A stretch of DNA of 64,000 bases, from NCBI RefSeq assembly GCF_000226565.1, contig NC_016041.1, positions 1,736,001 through 1,800,000 on the forward strand, read 5' to 3'. The notes under the pieces were generated by a model. It saw only the letters and a program-made list of their open reading frames with translations, did no database searches and was not told the origin of the DNA. This DNA comes from Glaciecola nitratireducens FR1064 (lineage in GTDB: Bacteria; Pseudomonadota; Gammaproteobacteria; Enterobacterales; Alteromonadaceae). Below are positions 10,027 through 18,097 of this stretch, piece after piece (the first letter of the stretch is position 1; each line of letters starts with the position of its first letter). A program made the position numbers and the translations under genes.

Positions 10027-10248
10027 TTAAAAGGCTGGGGCCGCAAATAGGGTCACATCAATTATTTTCGGCTTTGTTCTGATTTCTCTATTAATTGGTT
10101 GATTATTAAACAGATTGCTTAAGATACTAATTATTCCTTGGTTCTCATATACATTTCGTTCTTGCACTTTCATCATATAAACATGAAAAGCATTTATCAA
10201 TCCAATATCAGGAACAATCTTATTAGGTGACTTTGCTGTGTTCGGCTT
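10027..10248 (-). pseudogene. Coding-like fragment, unknown protein C-terminus
   Basis: On the minus strand a 73-codon open frame runs from just after a TGA to a TAA at 10027-10029 without a convincing start codon. The translation (…GLINAFHVYMMKVQERNVYENQG…DVTLFAAPAF) has protein-like composition, so it may be the tail of a truncated gene in the old island. No family is recognised, and in AT-rich DNA a frame of this length could be chance. The rest of 9975-10514 shows only AT-rich sequence, with a poorly defined promoter region before the gene at 10515. Confidence 0.3.
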
Positions 10249-10514
10249 TCAATCTTTGTTGATGATATTAGCGGGGTGGTTTTATATCTGAAATTATATT
10301 GCGGCTATAGCATTATAGATTCATAGCTGTATGAAAATTAAACGTTTTAATGTCAGTTTCTTTTACATATTTTGTTGCTTGAGATTTAACTTGCACTTAT
10401 GTTATTGATATTTATAGATAAAAATTATTGGCATAATTAGTGCTAAGTAAATTTTAAGTAATTTAAATAACAACAAGCCTGACAATACAGGTCTATTAGA
10501 GAAAAGAGAAATTT

Positions 10515-11057
10515 ATGAAATTTAAAATGTTAAAAGCGACTTTTGCTGCGATGATATTAATGGCTAGTGGGTTCGCCAATGCGGCATTGATTTATTCTGA
10601 TGAGACGTCAATCACAGCGAGTGGTCAGTCTTTTAGTGATTCTGTTACCTTGTCAGAATTGTATGAGAACGTAGTTTTAAACTTTGTCGCAAAGGGTGAT
10701 TTTGGAAGTAACCGTTTAGTTGAAACCATATCCTTTTCTATTGATGGGGTGAATCTTTTGGTTTGGACTTGGGACACTCCAGGCATAACCGTGGTATCGA
10801 ATTTCGATAATTACGACGTCACAATGAGCGGAACGATTAGCATTTCACAGCTGCTATGGAGCACTTTAGCATCAGATGATGTCTTGAATTTCGTATGGCA
10901 AAATAGTCAAGCGGTTAATCCGTATCCAACGCAAGGTGGTTCTGATTTTGTTAGTTTTAGTTTAACGGGTGATATTGTTGAAACTCCAGAACCTTCAACA
11001 CTAGCTATCTTAGCGTTGGGCTTGATTGGTTTAGGCGCACGTCGTTTCAAAAAGTAA
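10515..11057 (+). CDS. PEP-CTERM sorting-domain protein, exported
   Basis: The 180-residue product starts with a typical signal peptide (residues 1-23, cleavage after NANA or nearby) and ends with a PEP-CTERM anchor: Pro-Glu-Pro at about 157-159, a hydrophobic helix, then a basic ARRFKK tail. In the known system, an exosortase recognises this tail during export of surface or extracellular proteins. The body is beta-strand-like and Ser/Thr-rich, with no recognised domain. AGAGAAA precedes ATG 10515. No exosortase gene is in the window, so processing would need a gene elsewhere. A terminator follows at once. The gene is intact although it lies within the remnant outer island. Confidence 0.85.
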   Translation: MKFKMLKATFAAMILMASGFANAALIYSDETSITASGQSFSDSVTLSELYENVVLNFVAKGDFGSNRLVETISFSIDGVNLLVWTWDTPGITVVSNFDNYDVTMSGTISISQLLWSTLASDDVLNFVWQNSQAVNPYPTQGGSDFVSFSLTGDIVETPEPSTLAILALGLIGLGARRFKK

Positions 11058-11074
11058 GCTTAATAAAATTTCTG

Positions 11075-11106
11075 AAAGCATCTTCCATTCGGTAGGTGCT
11101 TTTTTT
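11075..11106 (+). terminator. Terminator of the PEP-CTERM gene
   Basis: The stem AAAGCATCT/AGGTGCTTT (one G-U pair) with an 11-base loop is followed by a T-run, 18 bases after the stop codon. Confidence 0.8.
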
Positions 11107-11194
11107 ATGTCTGTTTCCAATAGGTCACCATACATATTACATTTAAGCGTAGTTAGTTATTCTATTAAGCCTTTTAAACATAAAACGTGATTAA

Positions 11195-11511
11195 CTAATT
11201 TTCTTCGTAATACTCATTCGACAACTCTGTTAATACTTGGTCGACTTCTTCACCAATGATCAGCTTTATTTTATCTTCGTTAGTTTCACCAACAATAATA
11301 GGCGCGAGTCTTTGTGCTAACTGTCTCATTTGTTGTCTTATGGTTATGTAGTCATTAGCGATAACTTTCATCACAGCTTCAACTTTGACAACTTCACTTC
11401 GCGCTTTTGCCGCTTCAATTTCGGCTATTGCTGTTTCTGCAGCTAGCTTACGTTGCTTTAGTTCGTTTGAGTCAACTTATTAGGCCTAGTAGTTTTTTTC
11501 GTTATGTCCAT
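11195..11511 (-). pseudogene. Frameshifted Nu1-like terminase small-subunit relic
   Basis: From ATG 11511 the frame reads a short basic N-terminus and stops after 17 codons. A second frame, offset by the loss of one base in the AAA run near 11460, continues to TAG at 11195 and encodes …NELKQRKLAAETAIAEIEAAK…, then a region with RQQMRQLAQRLAPIIVG and an acidic tail. This layout (Lys/Ala/Glu helix, then a Leu/Arg/Pro block) is that of the C-terminal part of Nu1-type phage small terminases or packaging proteins. The N-terminal winged-helix part is absent. Family assignment is by recalled pattern and is moderate. It suggests that the older island was also phage- or satellite-derived. Confidence 0.55.
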
Positions 11512-11540
11512 TTCATTCTAAAAAATAGTGGATTATTTCA

Positions 11541-11573
11541 GGCAAAAAAAGGCTGATAAATCAGCCTTTTTTA
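11541..11573 (-). terminator. Terminator displaced from ssrA by the second island
   Basis: AAAGGCTGA-TAAA-TCAGCCTTT (11548-11569) has A-runs on the left and T-runs on the right, so it can work in both directions. On the minus strand it follows the ssrA 3'-end copy at 11581 by 11 bases, as a tmRNA terminator would. Confidence 0.75.
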
Positions 11574-11580
11574 TTTCGAT

Positions 11581-11598
11581 TGGTGGAGCTGGCGGGAA
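11581..11598 (-). repeat. attL of the island (18-bp ssrA 3'-end copy)
   Basis: TGGTGGAGCTGGCGGGAA is identical to 36889-36906 and diverges at the next base. It is the left core attachment site left after integration at the tmRNA 3' end. Confidence 0.85.
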
Positions 11599-12178
11599 CC
11601 TATTTAAATAATTAAATTTCTGATTTAAAAGATAATTAATAAAATAAAAGTATTTTTGTACCACTACCTGTGCCACTAAAAATAAAAGTAATCCTTAAAT
11701 CTCAGAGCTGCTAATTTTTGAAATTAACGTTCAAAAAAAATTTGTTCTAAAAAAGTAACTAGGTCTAAATAAGATGCAAGCTAACTCTTAGAGAGTTCTA
11801 TAAAAACATTAGAATTTGCGGTGACAGTGGGGCGAGTTAACCAAATTGTGAGATTTACCGATTAAATTCACAGTTAGAAGTGACCGTTAAATATTAATTC
11901 AACAAATGATATTCCAGTTCTTGAGTGAAACTGTCTCCCGTATTTAAGAAAATAAGCACTGACCGCATTTTTAGTTAGCCTATTTTTCGCATATGGTATG
12001 AAAAACACATAGTTAGCAATTTCTTAAGTAATTTGATAAAACTATATAAATTATCAGTTTGAGCGTGTCTGCATCAGCATCGTTTGCTATTTAGGCACTA
12101 TTAAATTGTTATACCTAATTTGGATTGTTTTCCCGTTTCAGGCTTATCAATAATTTGAAAATTTAAAAGGACTAAATA
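11599..12178. other. AT-rich island left end without genes
   Basis: No gene is seen in these 580 bases. They contain candidate integrase arm sites TGTACCACT (11657-11665) and TGTGCCACT (11669-11677), in the same motif family as the repeats at 36727-36778. The remaining sequence is AT-rich with no clear ORF or hairpin. Confidence 0.6.
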
Positions 12179-12322
12179 ATGCGCAGTGAGTTTGATCATT
12201 TATATAAGGAAATAATGGATTCATATGAAAATACTAGGAAATCACCTCCAGATCAGCGATTTGCATATATCAAGACAAGAAAAACTATTTCAGTAATCGT
12301 CCACGAGCATGTTGAAATATAG
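12179..12322 (+). CDS. Small hypothetical protein, 47 residues
   Basis: No family is recognised. ATG 12179 is preceded by AAAAGGA at a good distance, which is the main support for translation. The product begins MRSEFDHLYKEIMDSYEN, is charged, has no signal or membrane segment, and ends at TAG 12320-12322. It is the first gene of the left cargo and lies 33 bases before the next frame, so it may be a leader gene of a small operon. Confidence 0.45.
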   Translation: MRSEFDHLYKEIMDSYENTRKSPPDQRFAYIKTRKTISVIVHEHVEI

Positions 12323-12355
12323 AACGAATCTAGAGTTTTCGTTCGTAATGATGCC

Positions 12356-12643
12356 ATGCACTTTTTAATAATCAATTTACATCAATTAGTCGCACTCCCA
12401 TTGAGCATGGCAGGAATGTTAAATACAGAAGTCGTTCACCAACTTCGTGCCGATAGTGAATCTATATTTAGTGAAGCGATTCGTATATCTAAAAAGAAGC
12501 ACGAAGTTAGAGAAAAACCTCAAACTTACGGGCTCGACCATCAAGAAGTCTCTCTGACTCTTACCGGGGGAGATATGATCAAAGCGGTTGCCAATATTTA
12601 TGACGATCTTAAACTGAGTCAAATAAAACTTTGGGGGGGGTAA
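12356..12643 (+). CDS. Hypothetical protein, 95 residues
   Basis: No family is recognised. The start is uncertain: ATG 12356 lacks a ribosome-binding site and the first ~20 residues are hydrophobic (FLIINLHQLVALPLSMAG). The rest is soluble, with a conserved-looking EVSLTLTGGDMIKAVANIYDDL segment (residues ~66-87). The gene ends in a run of eight G (12633-12640) that also acts as ribosome-binding site for the next gene, three bases away, so the two are translationally linked. A slip in the G-run would change its last residues. Confidence 0.5.
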   Translation: MHFLIINLHQLVALPLSMAGMLNTEVVHQLRADSESIFSEAIRISKKKHEVREKPQTYGLDHQEVSLTLTGGDMIKAVANIYDDLKLSQIKLWGG

Positions 12644-12646
12644 GTA

Positions 12647-13321
12647 ATGGCATTGAATGAAGATAACAGAGCCGCTTCAGGGTTAATGACAAATTTGAGC
12701 GGTTTTATTATCACAGCTAACTTATCCATGTTGGCTGTTCAAGGTGCATCATATGCTTTTGTTGCGAATGAAAGCGAACAAACGTCCTTAGGATACAATG
12801 TTCTTTCCGTTTTAGCATTCTGTTGTTTTGTTGTCAGCATAATTGTCGGTGGTAAGGGGATCACGGAGACAGCTGTAGCTTTGGCTAAAAGCTCATGGAC
12901 AATCAAAACTGCAACTAAAAAATTTAACTTTCAAGCTATTGTGAGTTTTTTTGGGGTTGTACTTTTTCTGGTAGCATCAATTTTTTTTACAGAAAAGCAT
13001 GATGATAACGAAAACATTAACAGAGACCTTCTAATTGAGGTGTCTACTATAAACAGGAACCTAAATGAGCTGACTGAGGCTATTAAAAACGATCCAAAAG
13101 ACCTTATTAAAAATGTTAAAGGTCAAATCGAATTGCTTCAAAAAGATTTAAGCGGTTTAGAATATAAACTTTTTAATAATATGCCTAGTCAAATCTGTAA
13201 AGTAATAGACGCAAAGGTCGATGGTGGGAAGCTATTTTGTCCAGATGGTTTTGCATTGAAAGGCGCAGAGAAACATTCGAGTAAAAACGGTACTCTTGAC
13301 AAAATAATATGCTGTAAATAA
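12647..13321 (+). CDS. Three-TM membrane protein with Cys-containing tail
   Basis: No family is recognised. The 224-residue product has three hydrophobic segments (about residues 15-39, 49-70 and 94-115), a helical region with coiled-coil character (~120-175), and a C-terminal domain with Cys at 183, 194 and the final CC pair. The G8 run ending 6 bases before ATG 12647 serves as the Shine-Dalgarno. It sits beside a DUF262 nuclease and a type I restriction system, so a membrane effector in a defence operon is possible, but this is an inference from position only. Confidence 0.6.
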   Translation: MALNEDNRAASGLMTNLSGFIITANLSMLAVQGASYAFVANESEQTSLGYNVLSVLAFCCFVVSIIVGGKGITETAVALAKSSWTIKTATKKFNFQAIVSFFGVVLFLVASIFFTEKHDDNENINRDLLIEVSTINRNLNELTEAIKNDPKDLIKNVKGQIELLQKDLSGLEYKLFNNMPSQICKVIDAKVDGGKLFCPDGFALKGAEKHSSKNGTLDKIICCK

Positions 13322-13522
13322 ATGTTGTCAATATAGCAAGTTACTAAACACTACAACGAGTTACAATTGAATTATCATGGCATCAAGGTATAGCCCCAAG
13401 GGTCAATTTTTGTGTTTGTGCTATACACTTGTGACCCTTTTAAAACTGTTGCTGTTGCCAAAGAAGTTAGCATCAATTTGGATGGAAGATTGGTAACATC
13501 GAGATAGAGCGTTTTCATCATA

Positions 13523-13579
13523 GTTAGTATTCTTAAAGGTTGAGAAGTTAGCGTTGATATTCTTTTAATAGAGAAGTTA
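13523..13579 (+). repeat. Two imperfect ~28-bp tandem units upstream of the DUF262 gene
   Basis: Unit 1 (13523-13550) and unit 2 (13553-13579) share GTTNNTATTCTT and GAGAAGTTA at the same spacing, about 80 percent identical by eye. They lie 40 bases before the start of the DUF262 gene and could be operator sites. The rest of 13322-13618 has an interrupted inverted repeat, GGGTCA…TGACCC (about 13399-13440), which may be a weak terminator of the preceding gene. Confidence 0.4.
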
Positions 13580-13618
13580 TTGTAGTTAGAAACTATTAGT
13601 TTAAACGGGAAGTAATTA

Positions 13619-15316
13619 ATGTCAGGGAATTTATTAGCGACAAATACAGTAAGCCTTTCAGACTTGTTAAGCGGTGAGAAACGATTTGAAGTTCCGTTAT
13701 ATCAGCGGGATTATTCTTGGACTCAGGAGCACTGGGAAGACCTCTGGAACGATATACTAGATATATCACAAGATTTTGATACCAAACATTATATGGGTTC
13801 TTTGGTATTGCAACAGGATCAAGAACGAAAATATAAGATAATTGACGGGCAGCAGCGGATTACAACTCTAAGTATTTTTGTAGTCGCGGTACTTTCGATA
13901 CTTAATGACCTAATAGACCAAGATAACGAAGCAAATGACAACAAACGCAGAGCAAAAATTATTAGAGAAAGATTTATCGGAGATGAAGACCCCACAAGCC
14001 TCAGATACTCTAGTAAACTAAGCCTAAATAACAACAATAAAGATATTTACGAAAGGTTTTTGATTCAACTAGACACTCCTCGAAATCTTCGAGGGATTAA
14101 TGCTTCTTCCAAACTCATTTTAAAATGCAAAGATTATTTCAAAGAAAAGATAGTTACCTATGCCCAGTCAGAATTGACGGGCGAGTACGTGGTAGATTTT
14201 TTGACTAATCAAGTTGCAAGAAAACTAATATTTATTCAAATCGAAGTAGAAGATGAGTTGTCAGCATATACTGTTTTCGAAACTCTCAATGCTAGAGGCG
14301 TTGAACTTAGTTCTTCGGATCTGTTAAAAAACTATTTATTTTCACTTCTTGTCTCAAGCACCGATCAAGACATAATTCAGAGGCAATGGGACAAAATTTG
14401 TTTCAATGTGAAAAGTGAAGATCTTCCGGACTTCCTAAGATACTACATCAACTCAACTGAAAGGTTTGTCAGGTCACATCAACTTTTCAAAAGAATTAAG
14501 GTGAACATCCAAACAGCTGCGAATGCTCAGAAATTCTTGAATGATTTGGAACAAGAATCTGAAGTGTTCAATGCGCTTAAAGATCCTTCTAGCGATTACT
14601 GGAGTGGGTATCCGGAAATTTCAAAATACCTGAAATCTATAAAAGTTTTTGGTGCTAAACAAATATATCCCTTGCTAATGGCGTGTGTAAGAAAATTTGC
14701 TAATAGTGAGGTTATTAGAGTCCTTAAACTCATTGAAGCGATACTTTTCAGATATAGCGTTATTGGAAAACTAAACCCAAATAGTCTTGAAAGCATTCTA
14801 AGCAAAGCAGCTGTTGGTGTTCATTCTGGTCAATTAACTACTCCAAGAGCTATATTTAACGAACTTAAAGACGTTTATGTAAATGATGGTGATTTCCTCC
14901 AATCGTTTAAGAAAGCAAGAATCGTAACAAAAAATAGAAAGAAAGTAGTGAGGTACATACTGTTTAAAATTGAAAACTCACTGCGTCAAACTGAACTGGA
15001 TTGGGAGACCAACAGTGGAACTATTGAGCATATTTTACCTGAAAATCCGTCTGACAAATGGACAGAAGTTATCGCAACTAGAGACCATGAGGAATATATA
15101 TATAGGTTAGGTAACTATTGTTTACTTTCACCTTCTGACAACAAAAGGGTTGGTAATGATTCGCTGTCTACTAAACAAAGTATATATCAGATGTCAGACT
15201 ATCAACTCTCAAATGAGATTATTGACGAAATCTGGAATAAAGAATCAATTGAATGTCGCCAACAGATGTTGGCTGAAAGAGCTGTCGTTTTATGGAAGAG
15301 TGATTATTTGATTTAA
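13619..15316 (+). CDS. DUF262-DUF1524 protein, GmrSD-like defence nuclease
   Basis: DUF262 is a ParB/sulfiredoxin-like NTPase domain and DUF1524 an HNH nuclease domain. Together they form GmrSD-type (type IV) modification-dependent restriction enzymes and related proteins such as SspE. The 565-residue product shows LSGEKRFEVPLYQRDYSW (residues 17-34), the DUF262 signature DGQQR at 76-80, and near residue 471 an HNH-like IEHILPE followed by GNYCLLS and Asn residues. GGGAAG precedes ATG 13619. It lies just upstream of hsdMSR on the same strand, fitting a defence island. Which DNA modification it senses cannot be told from sequence. Confidence 0.85.
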   Translation: MSGNLLATNTVSLSDLLSGEKRFEVPLYQRDYSWTQEHWEDLWNDILDISQDFDTKHYMGSLVLQQDQERKYKIIDGQQRITTLSIFVVAVLSILNDLIDQDNEANDNKRRAKIIRERFIGDEDPTSLRYSSKLSLNNNNKDIYERFLIQLDTPRNLRGINASSKLILKCKDYFKEKIVTYAQSELTGEYVVDFLTNQVARKLIFIQIEVEDELSAYTVFETLNARGVELSSSDLLKNYLFSLLVSSTDQDIIQRQWDKICFNVKSEDLPDFLRYYINSTERFVRSHQLFKRIKVNIQTAANAQKFLNDLEQESEVFNALKDPSSDYWSGYPEISKYLKSIKVFGAKQIYPLLMACVRKFANSEVIRVLKLIEAILFRYSVIGKLNPNSLESILSKAAVGVHSGQLTTPRAIFNELKDVYVNDGDFLQSFKKARIVTKNRKKVVRYILFKIENSLRQTELDWETNSGTIEHILPENPSDKWTEVIATRDHEEYIYRLGNYCLLSPSDNKRVGNDSLSTKQSIYQMSDYQLSNEIIDEIWNKESIECRQQMLAERAVVLWKSDYLI

Positions 15317-15733
15317 GTCAAAGACGCCTATTAGTTAGCGACAGCAAAAAGTTTACTACTTCAGTAGAGATTCTGTTGAAAGGGTAACTCTAAACTATCG
15401 CCAACAGTAAGCTATTAACCCGAAGATGACTAATACTTGGAAAGAAGCGAATTGCCGAAAGAACAATTCATTTTTTAAACTCAATTAGCGAGAGGCTGTA
15501 ATATTCAACTGAAAAAAATATCTTTCAACAATTAGCGTTAATAGCTCCAATTCTCCACAACAATATTTGACGCATGATCACTAAACCGCTAATTTAGATA
15601 GTACACGGATATAACAAGTAGAACAGGAAGTTCAAATCCTTCCTAGTAATCCACAATTATAATCAATAAGTACACATCATCAGTTATCTGAGCCGGTGCG
15701 GGATGTACCTTTGTTGTTCAAGGAAAGCATTAC
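15317..15733. other. Gene-free gap with tRNA 3'-end-like fragment
   Basis: No gene is seen. Bases 15626-15653 look like the 3' end of a tRNA: GGAAG, TTCAAAT, CCTTC, then seven bases, one discriminator and CCA. The T-stem has one mismatch and one G-U pair, and no matching 5' acceptor, D-arm or anticodon arm is present, so it is not a functional tRNA. The 60 bases before hsdM should hold its promoter, but no consensus stands out. Confidence 0.4.
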
Positions 15734-18097
15734 ATGAGTGAAAACGGCAGTTCTCAAACCCCTAATAATTTGGCCGCATTTTGCTGGTCTATCGCAGATC
15801 TTCTCCGGGGTGATTTCAGGCAGAGCCAATATGGACGTATCATCCTTCCCTTTACCCTATTGCGTCGCCTCGAAGGCGTGTTAGAAAGCACTAAATTGCA
15901 AGTGCTTACTGAACTCGACAGAATTCAGACCATGAACCTACCTGAAGAAGCGCAGGAAAAACTCTTATTACGGGCCACTGATGGCTTGTCATTTTTTAAT
16001 ACCTCTAAGATGGATCTGTCTAAGCTGGGCGAGTCGGGCATCAAGGCTAACTTGCAAAGTTACATACAGTGCTTCTCTAAAGATGCTCGAGAAATCTTTG
16101 AGTACTTCAATTTCGCTGAATTTATAGGTCAGCTCAATGACGCTAACCTATTATATAAGGTAGTGCAGCGCGTCAGGCAAACTGACTTAAGCCCTAAAGC
16201 TATTTCTAATCACGATATGGGGCTTACTTTTGAAGAATTAATCCGCCGCTTTGCAGAAAGCTCAAACGATACGGCCGGTGAACACTTTACGCCGCGAGAC
16301 ATAGTGCGACTCACTACCTCATTGGTATTTATGGAAGATGACGAAGCCCTGACCAAACCTGGCATAATTCGCACTATATATGACCCCACCGCGGGTACAG
16401 GGGGCTTTTTGTCCTCTGGTATGGAGTATGTGCATGAACTGAACCCCAATGCAAAAATGGTGGCTTATGGGCAAGAGTTAAACCCTGAGAGTTACGCCAT
16501 TTGTAAGGCCGACATGCTGATCAAGGGCCAGGAAGTGAATAACATAAAACTGGGTAACACTCTCTCGAACGATCAACTGTATAGCGACAAATTTGACTAT
16601 ATGTTAGCTAATCCGCCTTTTGGGGTAGACTGGAAAAAGATTGAACAAAGCATTAAAGACGAAAACAGCCTCAAAGGTTTTGATGGTCGTTTTGGTCCTG
16701 GTTTACCCCGAGTGTCTGATGGCTCGTTGTTGTTCCTATTGCACCTTATAAGTAAGTTACGTGACAGTGGCGCTGGTGATAGTGCTAGCGGCGGTGCTCG
16801 TATTGGAATTATCCTGAATGGCTCACCTTTGTTTACGGGTGGCGCTGGCTCTGGTGAGTCTGAAATTCGTCGTTATATACTCGAAGCTGATTTACTAGAA
16901 GCCATCGTCGCACTGCCCACGGACATGTTCTACAACACTGGCATTGCTACATATGTATGGGTTCTGTCGAATAAAAAAGCGACTGAACGAAAGGGTAAAG
17001 TACAGCTAATAAACGGCGTTAATTTGTGTGGTAAAATGCGCAAATCATTAGGCTCTAAGCGCAATGAAATGAGCGACGGTGATATTGCGACTATTACACG
17101 TACTTTTGGTGAGTTTGAAGTGGTTGACGCTAGAGAGCTAGACAAACCTGTAGAGCAAAAAAGTAAAAGAGGTCGTCAGTCAGCCAATACTAAAGCCGCA
17201 GTTGCTAAAACCTTCGCCAGTAAAATCTTTGCGACCCATGAATTTGGTTATCGCCGCATTACTATTGAACGCCCTTTGAGGGAGTCATATCAATTCAGCA
17301 ACGAACGGATTGCCGAACTACGCTTTGCCGCTAAACCTTTCAACGCGCCGATGAAATGGATATATGAGCATTATGGGGCTTCATGGTCAGATGAACTTGA
17401 TAACCACCACTATGGTCTGCTGCAAGAGGATGCCGTTGAAATTCGTGCTTACATCAAATCCTACTTCGTCGACTTGAAAGAAAAACAAATTAAAGACCTA
17501 CTTGATAGCAAACTTTGGCTTCAGCAAAAGCACATCATGCTTAAAGCCAAACAACTGCAGAGTGCGATAGGTGATGCTCAGTGTGATGATATGAATACCT
17601 ATGATGCGTTGATAAAAGCTACCTGTCAAAGTCAGGGCGCTGTTCTTGATACTAAGGAGAAGAAGCAGATTACTGACGCTGTTAGTTGGAAGAATCCAAC
17701 TGCAGAAAAGGTTATTAAAAAGATCCATACAACCCAACCTAACCCTTTATATGGTTTGTTTGAAGTGCAATATAACGGCAGAACACAAGTGCTGGAATAC
17801 AAAACAGATGGGGACCTGAGGGACAATGAAAACGTCGCATTAGACCCAAGCCAAGCAGTGAATGACTTGAACGAAGCCTACTTCCTAAAAGAAGTGCAGC
17901 CTCATGTGCCTGATGCCTGGATTGATGCGAGTAAGAAAGACACAAAAGATCAAGAGGTTGGCATTGTAGGCTACGAGATCCCGTTTAATCGCCATTTCTA
18001 TCAATATCAGCCACCACGAGATTTAGCTAAGATAGATGCTGATTTGGATGCAGTCAGTACGGAGATCATGTCACTATTGCAAGAGGTGCATTCGTAA
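15734..18097 (+). CDS. hsdM: Type I restriction-modification system, methyltransferase subunit
   Basis: HsdM is the N6-adenine methyltransferase of a type I system, modifying the site chosen by HsdS. The 787-residue product has an N-terminal helical domain, the SAM-binding motif [11 protein letters not shown] (~residues 218-227) and the catalytic motif IV NPPFG (~residues 296-300). A long C-terminal extension after ~residue 500 makes it larger than classical HsdM (~500-530 residues) but similar to large variants. AAGGAAAG precedes ATG 15734. Its TAA overlaps the hsdS ATG by one base, so they are coupled. Confidence 0.93.
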   Translation: MSENGSSQTPNNLAAFCWSIADLLRGDFRQSQYGRIILPFTLLRRLEGVLESTKLQVLTELDRIQTMNLPEEAQEKLLLRATDGLSFFNTSKMDLSKLGESGIKANLQSYIQCFSKDAREIFEYFNFAEFIGQLNDANLLYKVVQRVRQTDLSPKAISNHDMGLTFEELIRRFAESSNDTAGEHFTPRDIVRLTTSLVFMEDDEALTKPGIIRTIYDPTAGTGGFLSSGMEYVHELNPNAKMVAYGQELNPESYAICKADMLIKGQEVNNIKLGNTLSNDQLYSDKFDYMLANPPFGVDWKKIEQSIKDENSLKGFDGRFGPGLPRVSDGSLLFLLHLISKLRDSGAGDSASGGARIGIILNGSPLFTGGAGSGESEIRRYILEADLLEAIVALPTDMFYNTGIATYVWVLSNKKATERKGKVQLINGVNLCGKMRKSLGSKRNEMSDGDIATITRTFGEFEVVDARELDKPVEQKSKRGRQSANTKAAVAKTFASKIFATHEFGYRRITIERPLRESYQFSNERIAELRFAAKPFNAPMKWIYEHYGASWSDELDNHHYGLLQEDAVEIRAYIKSYFVDLKEKQIKDLLDSKLWLQQKHIMLKAKQLQSAIGDAQCDDMNTYDALIKATCQSQGAVLDTKEKKQITDAVSWKNPTAEKVIKKIHTTQPNPLYGLFEVQYNGRTQVLEYKTDGDLRDNENVALDPSQAVNDLNEAYFLKEVQPHVPDAWIDASKKDTKDQEVGIVGYEIPFNRHFYQYQPPRDLAKIDADLDAVSTEIMSLLQEVHS

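Larger units (their letters stand above)
9961..11598. mobile_element. Remnant of an older ssrA-integrated island
   Basis: The segment is bounded by partial copies of the ssrA 3' end at 9961-9974 and 11581-11598, each with its own minus-strand terminator. Inside are a minus-strand coding fragment, an intact PEP-CTERM protein gene and a frameshifted Nu1-like terminase small-subunit relic. No integrase remains. It is best explained as the decayed outer unit of a tandem array, pushed away from ssrA when the larger island integrated. Confidence 0.6.

Noticed and set aside
15621-15653. Functional tRNA gene
   Set aside because: Only the T-arm and acceptor 3' strand can be drawn; the anticodon stem does not pair and no 5' acceptor strand exists.
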